Origin: Brevibacterium sp. 239c | GTDB lineage: Bacteria > Actinomycetota > Actinomycetes > Actinomycetales > Brevibacteriaceae | Assembly (NCBI RefSeq): GCF_900169365.1 | Contig: NZ_FXZH01000020.1 | Coordinates: 1 to 64,000 of the forward strand | Reading direction: 5' to 3' | Length of the DNA: 64,000 bases | In this document: piece by piece, positions 42,206 to 50,140 of the stretch | Layout: each line of letters opens with the position of its first letter | Numbering within the stretch: the stretch's first letter is position 1 | Made by a program: the position numbers and the translations under genes | Notes under the pieces: model-generated | Seen by the model: the letters and a program-made list of their open reading frames with translations, nothing else | Told to the model about the DNA's origin: nothing | Databases searched by the model: none

Positions 42206-42234
42206 ATGCGGCGCGCTCAATGAGCGTGCCGCAT
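42206..42234 (-). terminator. Terminator after the small protein gene at 42249
   Basis: An inverted repeat (ATGCGGCGCGCTCA with TGAGCGTGCCGCAT, one G-T pair) starts 15 nt past the stop codon. The loop is small, so the effective stem is about 10-11 bp. Confidence 0.65.
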
Positions 42235-42248
42235 CGGTGAGTATCAGG

Positions 42249-42572
42249 TCACTTGGACTTGCGTGTGACCAGTCTGCGCATGCCATCGGCGCCAGTGGTC
42301 ACAGACTCCTGGGCCTTGTCGAAAGCGCGTTCGACTTTCCCGCTGCGCACGGCATCGTCGATCGCGTGGGAGACATTGCCCAGCGCCTTCTTCACGTTTG
42401 TCTCGGTTGCCTCGATGAGGCGCGACCCCTTCGTCGCCTCGCGGGCGTTCTTCACACCGCTGCTGGCAGCACCGTAGGCCCTGGTGGCAGCCGATCGCAC
42501 CTTCTCCGTTGGTGTCCTCTTCGTGGAATCGATGACGTAATCAGGTTCGATCGGATCTTGTGTTCGGCTCAT
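42249..42572 (-). CDS. Small conserved protein of unknown function
   Basis: The predicted 107-residue protein is hydrophilic, Lys/Arg/Ala-rich and probably helical (TEKVRSAATRAYGAASSGVKNAREA). It has no signal peptide or membrane segment. ATG 42572 is taken because earlier starts would overlap the divergent glycerophosphodiesterase gene, although GGAG lies only two bases ahead. I do not recognise a family. A hairpin follows the gene. Confidence 0.6.
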   Translation of the reverse strand: MSRTQDPIEPDYVIDSTKRTPTEKVRSAATRAYGAASSGVKNAREATKGSRLIEATETNVKKALGNVSHAIDDAVRSGKVERAFDKAQESVTTGADGMRRLVTRKSK

Positions 42573-42627
42573 ATCTCCATAGTTGTCGACCCCGACCGCA
42601 AGGTCAACAGCAACATAGGATTGGATC

Positions 42628-43371
42628 ATGAATTCTCAGCCAGAAATCATCGCCCACAGAGGCGGTCAATGGCCCGGCATGAGTGAGAACACGCTCGAAG
42701 CATTCACTTCCGCCCATCGGGCAGGGGTGCACTGGATGGAGACCGACGTCCACGCCTCCGCCGACGGCATCCTGTTCGCAGCACATGATGCCGATCTCGA
42801 CCGCATCGCCGGCCGTCCGCACAGCATCCGCGATCTCAAGGCAGCTGAACTCGACTCGATCGAACTCCTTGCAGGAGGCCATCTGCCTCGACTGACGACT
42901 CTCTTCGAGTCACTTCCCGAGGCGGCGTGGAACATCGATGTCAAGGCGCCCCACAGCATCGCACCGATGATCCGCACTATCCGCGGCACCCACTCCGAGG
43001 ACCGACTCCGGCTCGCCTCATTCTCGTCTTCGACTCTGCGCAGACTGCGAGAGGCGCTGCCCGGCGTTCGCACATCGACCGGAGTGCAGGAATCCGCACT
43101 GTTTGCCGCCGGCAGCCTACCGGGTGTGGCCCCTGCCGGACCGTGCCCTCTGCCTGTGGGCCTCGATGCTCTGCAGGTGCCGATGTCATTCAAGGGCCTG
43201 CCCGTCGTAACGGCAGGGTTCGTCTCCCGCGCCCACGAGGTTGGACTGCTGGTGCACGTGTGGACCATCAATGATGCCGCTTCTATGCGCCAACTCCTGA
43301 GCCTCGGCGTCGATGGCATCGTCACAGATGACGTCCCAAAGGGCCTGGATGAGCTCGCGGCATGGACCTGA
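42628..43371 (+). CDS. Glycerophosphodiester phosphodiesterase
   Basis: This 247-residue GDPD-fold enzyme hydrolyses glycerophosphodiesters to glycerol-3-phosphate and an alcohol. The catalytic His-Arg pair is in IIAHRGG (about 9-13), METDVHASADG gives the metal residues and AHDADLDRIAGR the second His. No signal peptide is visible, so it is cytoplasmic. It starts 56 nt from the divergent small-protein gene and is followed by rbpA on the same strand. Confidence 0.92.
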   Translation: MNSQPEIIAHRGGQWPGMSENTLEAFTSAHRAGVHWMETDVHASADGILFAAHDADLDRIAGRPHSIRDLKAAELDSIELLAGGHLPRLTTLFESLPEAAWNIDVKAPHSIAPMIRTIRGTHSEDRLRLASFSSSTLRRLREALPGVRTSTGVQESALFAAGSLPGVAPAGPCPLPVGLDALQVPMSFKGLPVVTAGFVSRAHEVGLLVHVWTINDAASMRQLLSLGVDGIVTDDVPKGLDELAAWT

Positions 43372-43448
43372 GTGTCGGGAATAGGCACAGACGGTAGACT
43401 GTTCCTTCGTATGAGACGTCTGCAGTCGAGTCGGAAGGTGAGAGAGAT

Positions 43449-43790
43449 ATGAGCGAACGCAGTCTCCGCGGAACACAGTTGGGCTCACGCAGCCTGGAAA
43501 CGGAAGAGGGAGTCGAACCGGCACCTCGCCAAATGGTCGAATTCGAGTGCGAAGACGGAACCAGGTTCAAGGTTCCTTTCTCGATCGAAGCCGACGTGCC
43601 CTCCACCTGGGATTCGGGCATCCACGGCGTCGGCACTCGTGTCGGCGTGAACGAACCCGATGGTGAGCCAGGCAAGCACGTGCGGTCCCACTGGGACATG
43701 CTGCTCGAGCGCCGGTCCTTCGACGAACTTCAGGTCCTGCTCGACGAGCGACTCGCTGTTCGCCGTGGTGAGGTACCTGCACAGGTCTGA
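43449..43790 (+). CDS. rbpA: RNA polymerase-binding protein RbpA
   Basis: RbpA (113 residues) binds RNA polymerase and the group 1/2 sigma factors and helps open promoters in actinobacteria. The signature is a basic N-terminal tail (RSLRGTQLGSRSLET), a zinc-ribbon-like core in which the usual cysteines are mostly replaced (ECEDGTRFKVPFS), and the C-terminal sigma-interacting RSHWDMLLERRSFDELQVLL. It lies next to convergent ppm1, as in mycobacteria. Confidence 0.96.
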   Translation: MSERSLRGTQLGSRSLETEEGVEPAPRQMVEFECEDGTRFKVPFSIEADVPSTWDSGIHGVGTRVGVNEPDGEPGKHVRSHWDMLLERRSFDELQVLLDERLAVRRGEVPAQV

Positions 43791-43825
43791 GAGCCTCTGC
43801 ACTCAATCACAACAGCGCACCTGAG

Positions 43826-43871
43826 CATGAAGGCGGGGTGCAGGTCCGATGACCTGCATCCCGCCTTCATG
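43826..43871. terminator. Terminator between rbpA and ppm1
   Basis: A 20-bp stem with a single G-T pair (arms 43826-43845 and 43852-43871) has a 6-nt loop and follows rbpA by 35 nt. No long T-tract follows on either strand. Confidence 0.75.
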
Positions 43872-43950
43872 TCTGCCCCTGTGTCGTGTCTGCTGCTGGG
43901 CTCCTTCAGCCTGTTCGACCTGCCAACAGCGCCCGAAGGTGAATCAGCCC

Positions 43951-44763
43951 TCAGGCGGCCGGTCTGCGCGCGGTGAGGCGTTCGAGCACGCCTCGAGCCT
44001 GTCGTCCGCGGCGCGCCAGGCCCCAGCTGGCCACTTTGGTGAAGGCCTCGGAGATGATCGACCCACTCATCTTCGACTCCCCCAGTTCACGTTCGACGAA
44101 GACGATGGGAACCTCTGCCACCCGGAATCCGGCTTCGACGGTGCGGTAGGTCATGTCGATCTGAAAACAGTATCCCTGAGACTGCACGCCCGAGAGGTCC
44201 AGGTTCTTCAGTACCTCGCGCGAATACGCACGGAATCCGGCCGTCGCATCCTTGACTCCGAGACCCATCATTGCGTTGACGTAGATGTTGGCACCGCGGG
44301 AGAGGAAGAATCGTGAACGAGGCCAATCGACGATCGCCCCGCCCCTGACCCATCGTGAACCGATGACGAGATCGGCATGCCCCGCCTGGGCGACTGCCAA
44401 GAGCTGCCCGAGGTCCAATGGGCGGTGGGATCCGTCAGCATCGAATTCGCAGATGATGTCGTAGTCGCGCTCCAGAGCCCATTCGAATCCAGCGATGTAG
44501 GCCATGCCCAGACCGGATTTCTCGCTGCGGTGCAAAACATGCAGACGTGGATCTGTGCGTGCCTGCTCAGCAACCCAGTCACCGGTGCCATCGGGCGAGC
44601 CGTCATCGACGACGAGAACGTCGACGTCAGGCTGATTCTCAAACAGCCCGGACAGCGTCACGGGCAGAGCGAGTCGTTCGTTGTAGGTCGGGATGACCAC
44701 CAGAGTCTTAGAAACCACGGCCACTACGATACGCCGCGCGGTGTGAAATATATGAGCCGACAC
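43951..44763 (-). CDS. ppm1: Polyprenol monophosphomannose synthase
   Basis: This 270-residue GT2 glycosyltransferase makes polyprenyl-phosphate-mannose from GDP-mannose, the donor for lipomannan and protein mannosylation. The motifs are VVIPTYNERLALP, VVDDGSPDGT and the DAD in ICEFDADGSHRP. Only the synthase domain is present, whereas the mycobacterial protein also has an acyltransferase domain. The start is uncertain: GTG 44763 follows GAAGGC, and shorter GTG starts (44724 and 44718) would give a more usual N-terminus. It faces rbpA, an actinobacterial pairing. Confidence 0.92.
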   Translation of the reverse strand: MSAHIFHTARRIVVAVVSKTLVVIPTYNERLALPVTLSGLFENQPDVDVLVVDDGSPDGTGDWVAEQARTDPRLHVLHRSEKSGLGMAYIAGFEWALERDYDIICEFDADGSHRPLDLGQLLAVAQAGHADLVIGSRWVRGGAIVDWPRSRFFLSRGANIYVNAMMGLGVKDATAGFRAYSREVLKNLDLSGVQSQGYCFQIDMTYRTVEAGFRVAEVPIVFVERELGESKMSGSIISEAFTKVASWGLARRGRQARGVLERLTARRPAA

Positions 44764-44883
44764 TCACGCCTTCGGACCACGTTGGGAAACGAGTTATCTA
44801 ATGACGAGAGTGCCGGCTCCATCCCAGCTGCTGTGGAATGCCAACCACGAATCTAGTACCTGCCGCGGTCTTTGCAAAATCGC

Positions 44884-44919
44884 TCTGACCTGGGGTTATG
44901 CTCAAATCTCCAGGTCAGA
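44884..44919 (-). terminator. Terminator after the amidohydrolase-like gene
   Basis: A perfect 10-bp stem (TCTGACCTGG with CCAGGTCAGA) and a 16-nt loop lie about 90 nt past the stop codon. The minus strand continues GCGATTTTGC, a short T-tract. Confidence 0.65.
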
Positions 44920-45007
44920 CGCAAGGCAGAATGTTGAAAATACTTAGCCTTCGGCGTGTCGCCTTGACTCCTTCGAACGTCACCGAGAGGTGCCGTGCAT
45001 ATGGGTT

Positions 45008-45967
45008 CTAAGCATCCCCGACGGTTGCGATCCGTGTCGGCAGTGCAACCTCGGGTGAAAGTTCCGGCAGGCCGGGGGTGCCCGAGCGCGGATCGGTGCT
45101 CCACGCGGCTACGCGTTCATCTGCGACCTGAACCACGAGTCGATCGACCTGCCACCGCACGAGGTCCGCCTCAGCTCCGGGCGCGAGGACTCCCCCATCT
45201 GGGTTGCCGGCGGCCCGATGAGCGAACCGGGTGCCTGCGTTGAACGCCGCGCGCGCTCCGATTCCGTTCTCACCGACGACGGCAGAACGCACGGCGGCCC
45301 ACGGAGATTCCTGGGAGTCGGTCCACGACACCTGGGCCCCTGCCGACAGCAGCTGCGCCAGAGGCTGCGGCTGTGCGGGGTCGAGGGTGATCGCAATGCC
45401 GGAGTAACCCAACGGTGTGACGAAATCATCGTCGACGCTGAAATTCAACAGCAGACGATATCCATTGCGCTGTGCAAGTGCTGCATGTTCGCGCACCCGG
45501 TCGAGGACCTCGCCGAGGCGGCGGTTCGACTCGACCTGGATGTACAGGGACGTTTCCGGCATCGTATCGAGGGCCAGGAAATCCGCGGCGGCGATACTTG
45601 CTCGCTCGGCGTCCGTATCCGACGCGGGACCGGCTTCGGAACTGAACTCGGGATACCCGATGACCCTCAGCCCCTGCGGTGCGCGGGCACGGAAGTCTGC
45701 CACTGCCTCGGCGCCACCGAGGACGTGGACGTGGGTGAAACCGGACTCGAGAAGACGGTCCCCGCCGGGCACGCTGTCCCCAAGAGTCAATCCCCCGTGG
45801 ACGAAACCGGGGGTGAGGAAGTCACCGTCAAGGTTGATTGCGTCGGGTTCTGCAGCCAATGCGGCTTCATCGGAGCCGATGAACGAGACCTTTCCGTCCT
45901 TCGTGCCCAAGGCAGTCGCAAAGGGGTCGACACTGCTGTATACATCTCCACCAAAGTACATAGTCAC
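45008..45967 (-). CDS. Amidohydrolase-fold protein lacking the metal motif
   Basis: The 319-residue protein has the start and end of an amidohydrolase. GDFLTPGFVHGG lies where the family has PGFVDxHxH, and VLAPGAEADLVRWQVDRLVVQVADE is the usual C-terminal beta-sandwich. The metal-binding HxH is missing (GFVHGGLTLGD), and the later His and Asp ligands are not obvious, so it may be catalytically dead. No SD is clear before either ATG or GTG start. The role is unknown. It is divergent from the nuclease fusion gene. Confidence 0.75.
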   Translation of the reverse strand: MTMYFGGDVYSSVDPFATALGTKDGKVSFIGSDEAALAAEPDAINLDGDFLTPGFVHGGLTLGDSVPGGDRLLESGFTHVHVLGGAEAVADFRARAPQGLRVIGYPEFSSEAGPASDTDAERASIAAADFLALDTMPETSLYIQVESNRRLGEVLDRVREHAALAQRNGYRLLLNFSVDDDFVTPLGYSGIAITLDPAQPQPLAQLLSAGAQVSWTDSQESPWAAVRSAVVGENGIGARAAFNAGTRFAHRAAGNPDGGVLAPGAEADLVRWQVDRLVVQVADERVAAWSTDPRSGTPGLPELSPEVALPTRIATVGDA

Positions 45968-46038
45968 AGCCGACAGGCTACACCTCTCTCAGACTGTCTT
46001 TGCACTCGAGTCAGTGGTGTCGGGTATCGTCATCGAGT

Positions 46039-47736
46039 GTGAAGCCCTTGGTTCTGATCGACACGCCCGCCCTGTACTACCGTGCCTTCTATTCGGTTCC
46101 CGATTCGATCGTCAACGACGAAGGTCAGCCGGTCAACGCCGTGCGCGGCGTCCTCGATGCGATCGCGCAGATGATCCGCCGCTTCGACTCCCCACGAGTC
46201 GTGGCGACTATGGACGCCGATTGGCGGCCGGCCTTTCGCACCGCGATCATGCCCGAATACAAAGCAGCCCGGGTCAAGGACGCCGAAGCAGGCACTGAGA
46301 TCCCACCCGAACTGGCTGTGCAGCTGCCGATCATGACTCGCGTCCTTCGTGCTGCCGGAATCCCCATCGCCGAGGTGGATGGCACCGAGGCCGACGATGT
46401 GATCGCGACCATGGCCGCCCAGTCCCGTACCCCGGTGGTCATCGTCTCCCCGGACCGTGACCTTCTCGCCCTCATCGACACCACCACGGACGTCAGCGTG
46501 CTCCGCCCGCGCAAGGGCGGCGAGTGGGAGGCCATCACGCAGGCCGATCTGCCCGAAGCCTACGGTGTGCCGGATGGAACCCGGTACCGTGAGCTCGCCG
46601 CGATGCGCGGTGATCCCTCGGACGGGTTGCCTGGTGCCCCTGGGATCGGCGAGAAGACCGCTGCAACGTTGCTATCGAACTTCGGTTCCTTCGAGTCGAT
46701 CATCAAAGCTGCGAAGGCGGGAGTGAAGACGGGTGGTCTCAGCCCCAAGCGAGCCACCACTCTGATCGAAGAAGAAGAGAATCTGCACAAGACCATCGAG
46801 GTCATGCGCTGTCTGACCGATGTCGCTCATGGACTCGACCTCGAATCCGTTCCGGGCGAGCTCGATCGCATTGCGGTCGAGGCGGCTGCTCGCGGCCAGA
46901 ACATCCGTCGCTCGGTCGACAATCTCATTGCTGCTCTCGGCAGTGCCGACACGGAGTCCGGTGCCGACAGTCACCCCACTGGCACCAGCGCACCCGCTTC
47001 AGCTCAGACATCTGGTGCAGATTCGCCGACCGCGCCGCCTCCGGGACCGGTCTCTGCCGATTCGTGGTCGCAGTCTCGTCTGGTCGGATTCGATCTGGAG
47101 ACTACCGGAGTCGACCCATCGACTGCCAGAATCGTGACCGCTGCATTCGTCGAATCCGCTGAGGACTCACGCACTTGGCTGGCCGATCCGGGAGTCGAGA
47201 TACCCGAACCTGCCCGGGCCGTTCACGGAATCACCACCGAATTCGCCCAGGCCAACGGTGCTCCCGTGGCAGACGTGGTCGCCGAACTCTGCACTGTCCT
47301 GGCCGATCTAAAAGCCGATGGTGCCGTGGTCGTCGGCCACAACATCGTCTATGACCTCAGTGTCATGGCGGCCGAGGTCAAGCGTCATCAGCCTCACATC
47401 GATCTTGCGGGCCTGCTGCCGACGATCGTCGACACCTTTGTTCTGGACAAACGCGTCGAGCAGTTCCGTCGCGGCAAAAGGACTCTGACTGAGACGGCCA
47501 AACGGTGGAAGGTGACGCTGCTCGATGCCCACGATGCGGCTGCGGACGCCCTTGCCGCCCTGGACATTTCCCGAGCGTTGGCCGAGAACTCGAAGGAGAT
47601 CGCGAGCCTGACTCGGGACGAGATCATGGCCGCCCAGGGCGATTGGAAACGCGCCCAAGCCGCTGACCTGCAGTCGTGGTTACGCCGAAAGGGCAACGCC
47701 GATGCCATCGTCGATGGTTCCTGGCCCATGGCCTGA
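46039..47736 (+). CDS. 5'-3' exonuclease (FEN/PIN) fused to a DEDDh 3'-5' exonuclease
   Basis: This 565-residue two-domain nuclease starts with the Pol I-type 5'-3' exonuclease: VLIDTPALYYRAFYS, EADDVIAT (117-124), VSPDRDLLALI (about 136-146) and the helix-3-turn-helix MRGDPSDGLPGAPGIGEKTA. A Pro/Ser/Thr linker (about 303-343) follows, then a DnaQ-like domain with GFDLETTGVD (Asp352, Glu354), VVGHNIVYDLS and AHDAAADAL. No polymerase domain is present. GTG 46039 is the likely start, without a clear ribosome site. secA2 follows 43 nt later. Confidence 0.9.
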   Translation: MKPLVLIDTPALYYRAFYSVPDSIVNDEGQPVNAVRGVLDAIAQMIRRFDSPRVVATMDADWRPAFRTAIMPEYKAARVKDAEAGTEIPPELAVQLPIMTRVLRAAGIPIAEVDGTEADDVIATMAAQSRTPVVIVSPDRDLLALIDTTTDVSVLRPRKGGEWEAITQADLPEAYGVPDGTRYRELAAMRGDPSDGLPGAPGIGEKTAATLLSNFGSFESIIKAAKAGVKTGGLSPKRATTLIEEEENLHKTIEVMRCLTDVAHGLDLESVPGELDRIAVEAAARGQNIRRSVDNLIAALGSADTESGADSHPTGTSAPASAQTSGADSPTAPPPGPVSADSWSQSRLVGFDLETTGVDPSTARIVTAAFVESAEDSRTWLADPGVEIPEPARAVHGITTEFAQANGAPVADVVAELCTVLADLKADGAVVVGHNIVYDLSVMAAEVKRHQPHIDLAGLLPTIVDTFVLDKRVEQFRRGKRTLTETAKRWKVTLLDAHDAAADALAALDISRALAENSKEIASLTRDEIMAAQGDWKRAQAADLQSWLRRKGNADAIVDGSWPMA

Positions 47737-47778
47737 ACGATAGAATCAACTGCGACCATCACTCGACAAAGGACGATA

Positions 47779-50040
47779 ATGGGTTTCTTTTCACGACTGC
47801 TCAACCGACCTGGTGCTCAGGCTGACAAAGCCACGGGGTGGTTCGATAAGGCCGCCGACGATCTGGCGACCGCGAGTCGTGAGTATGCGGAGTTGGATGA
47901 CAACGAGCTGACCGAGGCCGCTGCCGATATCTTCACCTCAGGCTCGGTGCAGGACAACCTCGTTCGCTACTGTGCGCTGGCCCGCGAAGCTGCCGAACGG
48001 GCCCTCGACGAGCGTGCCTATGACACGCAGATCAAGGGCCTCGTCGGGCTCCTGCAGGCGAATGTCGTGCAGATGGCCACGGGTGAGGGTAAGACCCTCG
48101 TCGGTGCTCTCGCCGCCGCCGGTTACGCTCTGCAGGGTCGCCGAGTCCACGTCGTCAGCGTCAACGACTATCTGGCTGTCCGCGACCGCACGTGGATGAA
48201 GCCTCTCTTCGATCTCCTGGGTGTGAAGTCAGCATCGATCTCCGGAACTCAGAGTGAGACCGAGCGCCGCGAAGCCTATGGCGCTGAGGTGCTCTATGCT
48301 TCCGTGACGGAAGTCGGCTTCGACGTGCTGCGCGATCGTTTCGTCACTGACGACGCCCAGATCCGCGTCCCTGAGCGTGATGTCGTCATCGTCGACGAGG
48401 CTGACTCGGTACTCATCGACGAGGCCCGTGTCCCACTCGTCCTCGCTGGATCTGCCAGCGTCGAAGACGCCAATGCTGCGATCGCGGCACTTGTCGAGAC
48501 GCTGGAGCCTGGTGTCGATTACGAAGTCAGCCAGGATCATCAGGCCGTCTCGCTGACCGACGAAGGAATCAATCACGTCGAGGCCGAACTCGAAGACGAG
48601 CTCTTCGGTGAAGACGCGTCCAATCTCGCCGCAGTCAACCTGGCCCTGTATGCGAAGTCCTTGGTCAATCGTGATGTCGACTATCTTGTCGTCGATGGAC
48701 GGGTCAAGCTCATCTCAGCCTCCCGTGGGCGTGTGGCCGAACTCCAGCGTTGGCCTGACGGACTGCAGGCTGCGGTTGAGGCGAAAGAGGGTGTGGGCAC
48801 CACCGAGAGCGGTGAAATCCTTGACCAGATGACCGTCGAAGAACTCATCCACGGCTACGAGACCGTCTGCGGAATGACCGGCACCGCGCTGGCTGTCGGC
48901 GATGACCTACGTGAGTTCTACAACCTTGAGATCGTGCCAGTCGACACGCACCTACCTGTCATCCGAGTCGACGAACCCGACCGGCTCTACACCTATCAGG
49001 AGTCCAAGGAACGCGCGATCGTCGACGAGGTCGCCGAGAACCACGCCAATGATCGTCCCGTGCTCATCGGGACGTCCTCGGTGGCAGAGAGTGAGTCACT
49101 GGCGGCACGGCTCATCGAACGCGGCATCGACGTCACGGTCCTCAACGCCAAAGACGACTCTCTTGAAGCCGACGTCATCGCTGCCGCCGGCGCCCCCGGA
49201 GCCGTCACAGTCTCGACCCAGATGGCCGGACGCGGCACCGATATCCGCCTGGCCGACGACAGCGTCGCCGAGTCCGGCGGCCTGCTGGTCATCGGCGCCG
49301 GACGTTACCTGTCCTCACGCCTTGATGACCAGCTGCGTGGGCGCGCCGGACGTCAGGGTGACCCTGGGACCTCTGTGTTCTTCACCAGCCTCGAAGACGA
49401 GCTCTTGACTCGTGTGCCGGAGATCCAACGCTTCGTCTCCGAAGGTGACGAGACCGGGTGGATCGAATCGAAGCGTGCACTGGGCCTCGTCGAACACGCT
49501 CAGCGCGTGGCCGAAGGCCAGAACACAGCTCTGCACCGCGACACCTGGAAGTTCAACGAACTCATGGCCAAGCAACGTGACCTCGTCCTGTCCCGACGCA
49601 AGGAGCTGCGTGACGATGACGAGGCCATCAACGAGCTAAAGGAACGCCTGGGCGATGTGGCGACGGACCTGTCGGCCGAGCACTCACAGGAACTTGTCGA
49701 CGCCACGCTGCGCGAAGTGATGCTCTTCCATCTCGACGCCCGCTGGGTCGATCATCTCGCCTTCCTCAACGATCTGCGTGAGGGTATCCATCTGCGCACC
49801 TTCGCACGTGAAAAACCCCACGAGGCGTTCAATACGGAGTCGATCCGCGTCTTCTCCTCATTCTGGTCAGACGTCATCGAAGATTCGGCGTCGACGGTCG
49901 AAGAGGCGGAGTTTACGGATACCGGAATCGACCTGGAATCCCACGGCCTCAAGCGGCCGTCGTCGACGTGGACCTATCTGACCACGGAGAGCGCATTCGG
50001 CTCCGACATCGAGAACATCGTCAAGAAGGTCAAGCGCTGA
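47779..50040 (+). CDS. secA2: Accessory Sec translocase ATPase SecA2
   Basis: This 753-residue DEAD-type translocase has MATGEGKTLVGALAAAGYAL, DEADSVLIDEARVPLVLAG and the C-terminal GRGTDIRLADDS and GRAGRQGDPGTSVFF motifs. It is shorter than SecA1 (about 900 residues) and lacks the C-terminal zinc-binding tail, which fits the actinobacterial SecA2 that exports a small subset of proteins. AAAGGACG lies 8-12 nt before the ATG. It follows the nuclease fusion closely. tatA/tatC lie a few kb downstream on the other strand, so two export systems share this neighbourhood. Confidence 0.93.
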   Translation: MGFFSRLLNRPGAQADKATGWFDKAADDLATASREYAELDDNELTEAAADIFTSGSVQDNLVRYCALAREAAERALDERAYDTQIKGLVGLLQANVVQMATGEGKTLVGALAAAGYALQGRRVHVVSVNDYLAVRDRTWMKPLFDLLGVKSASISGTQSETERREAYGAEVLYASVTEVGFDVLRDRFVTDDAQIRVPERDVVIVDEADSVLIDEARVPLVLAGSASVEDANAAIAALVETLEPGVDYEVSQDHQAVSLTDEGINHVEAELEDELFGEDASNLAAVNLALYAKSLVNRDVDYLVVDGRVKLISASRGRVAELQRWPDGLQAAVEAKEGVGTTESGEILDQMTVEELIHGYETVCGMTGTALAVGDDLREFYNLEIVPVDTHLPVIRVDEPDRLYTYQESKERAIVDEVAENHANDRPVLIGTSSVAESESLAARLIERGIDVTVLNAKDDSLEADVIAAAGAPGAVTVSTQMAGRGTDIRLADDSVAESGGLLVIGAGRYLSSRLDDQLRGRAGRQGDPGTSVFFTSLEDELLTRVPEIQRFVSEGDETGWIESKRALGLVEHAQRVAEGQNTALHRDTWKFNELMAKQRDLVLSRRKELRDDDEAINELKERLGDVATDLSAEHSQELVDATLREVMLFHLDARWVDHLAFLNDLREGIHLRTFAREKPHEAFNTESIRVFSSFWSDVIEDSASTVEEAEFTDTGIDLESHGLKRPSSTWTYLTTESAFGSDIENIVKKVKR

Positions 50041-50047
50041 GAAGTTC

Positions 50048-50081
50048 CTGGGCCCGCCTCCATCTCCGAAGGCGGGCCCAG
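50048..50081 (+). terminator. Terminator after secA2
   Basis: A perfect 12-bp stem (CTGGGCCCGCCT with AGGCGGGCCCAG) and a 10-nt loop start 8 nt past the secA2 stop codon. ATTCTCGG follows, so the T-tract is weak. Confidence 0.85.
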
Positions 50082-50140
50082 ATTCTCGGTTGCCCAATGC
50101 CCGGTTGCTCGATTGCCCAGCACCGTAGGCGAACTGCTGC

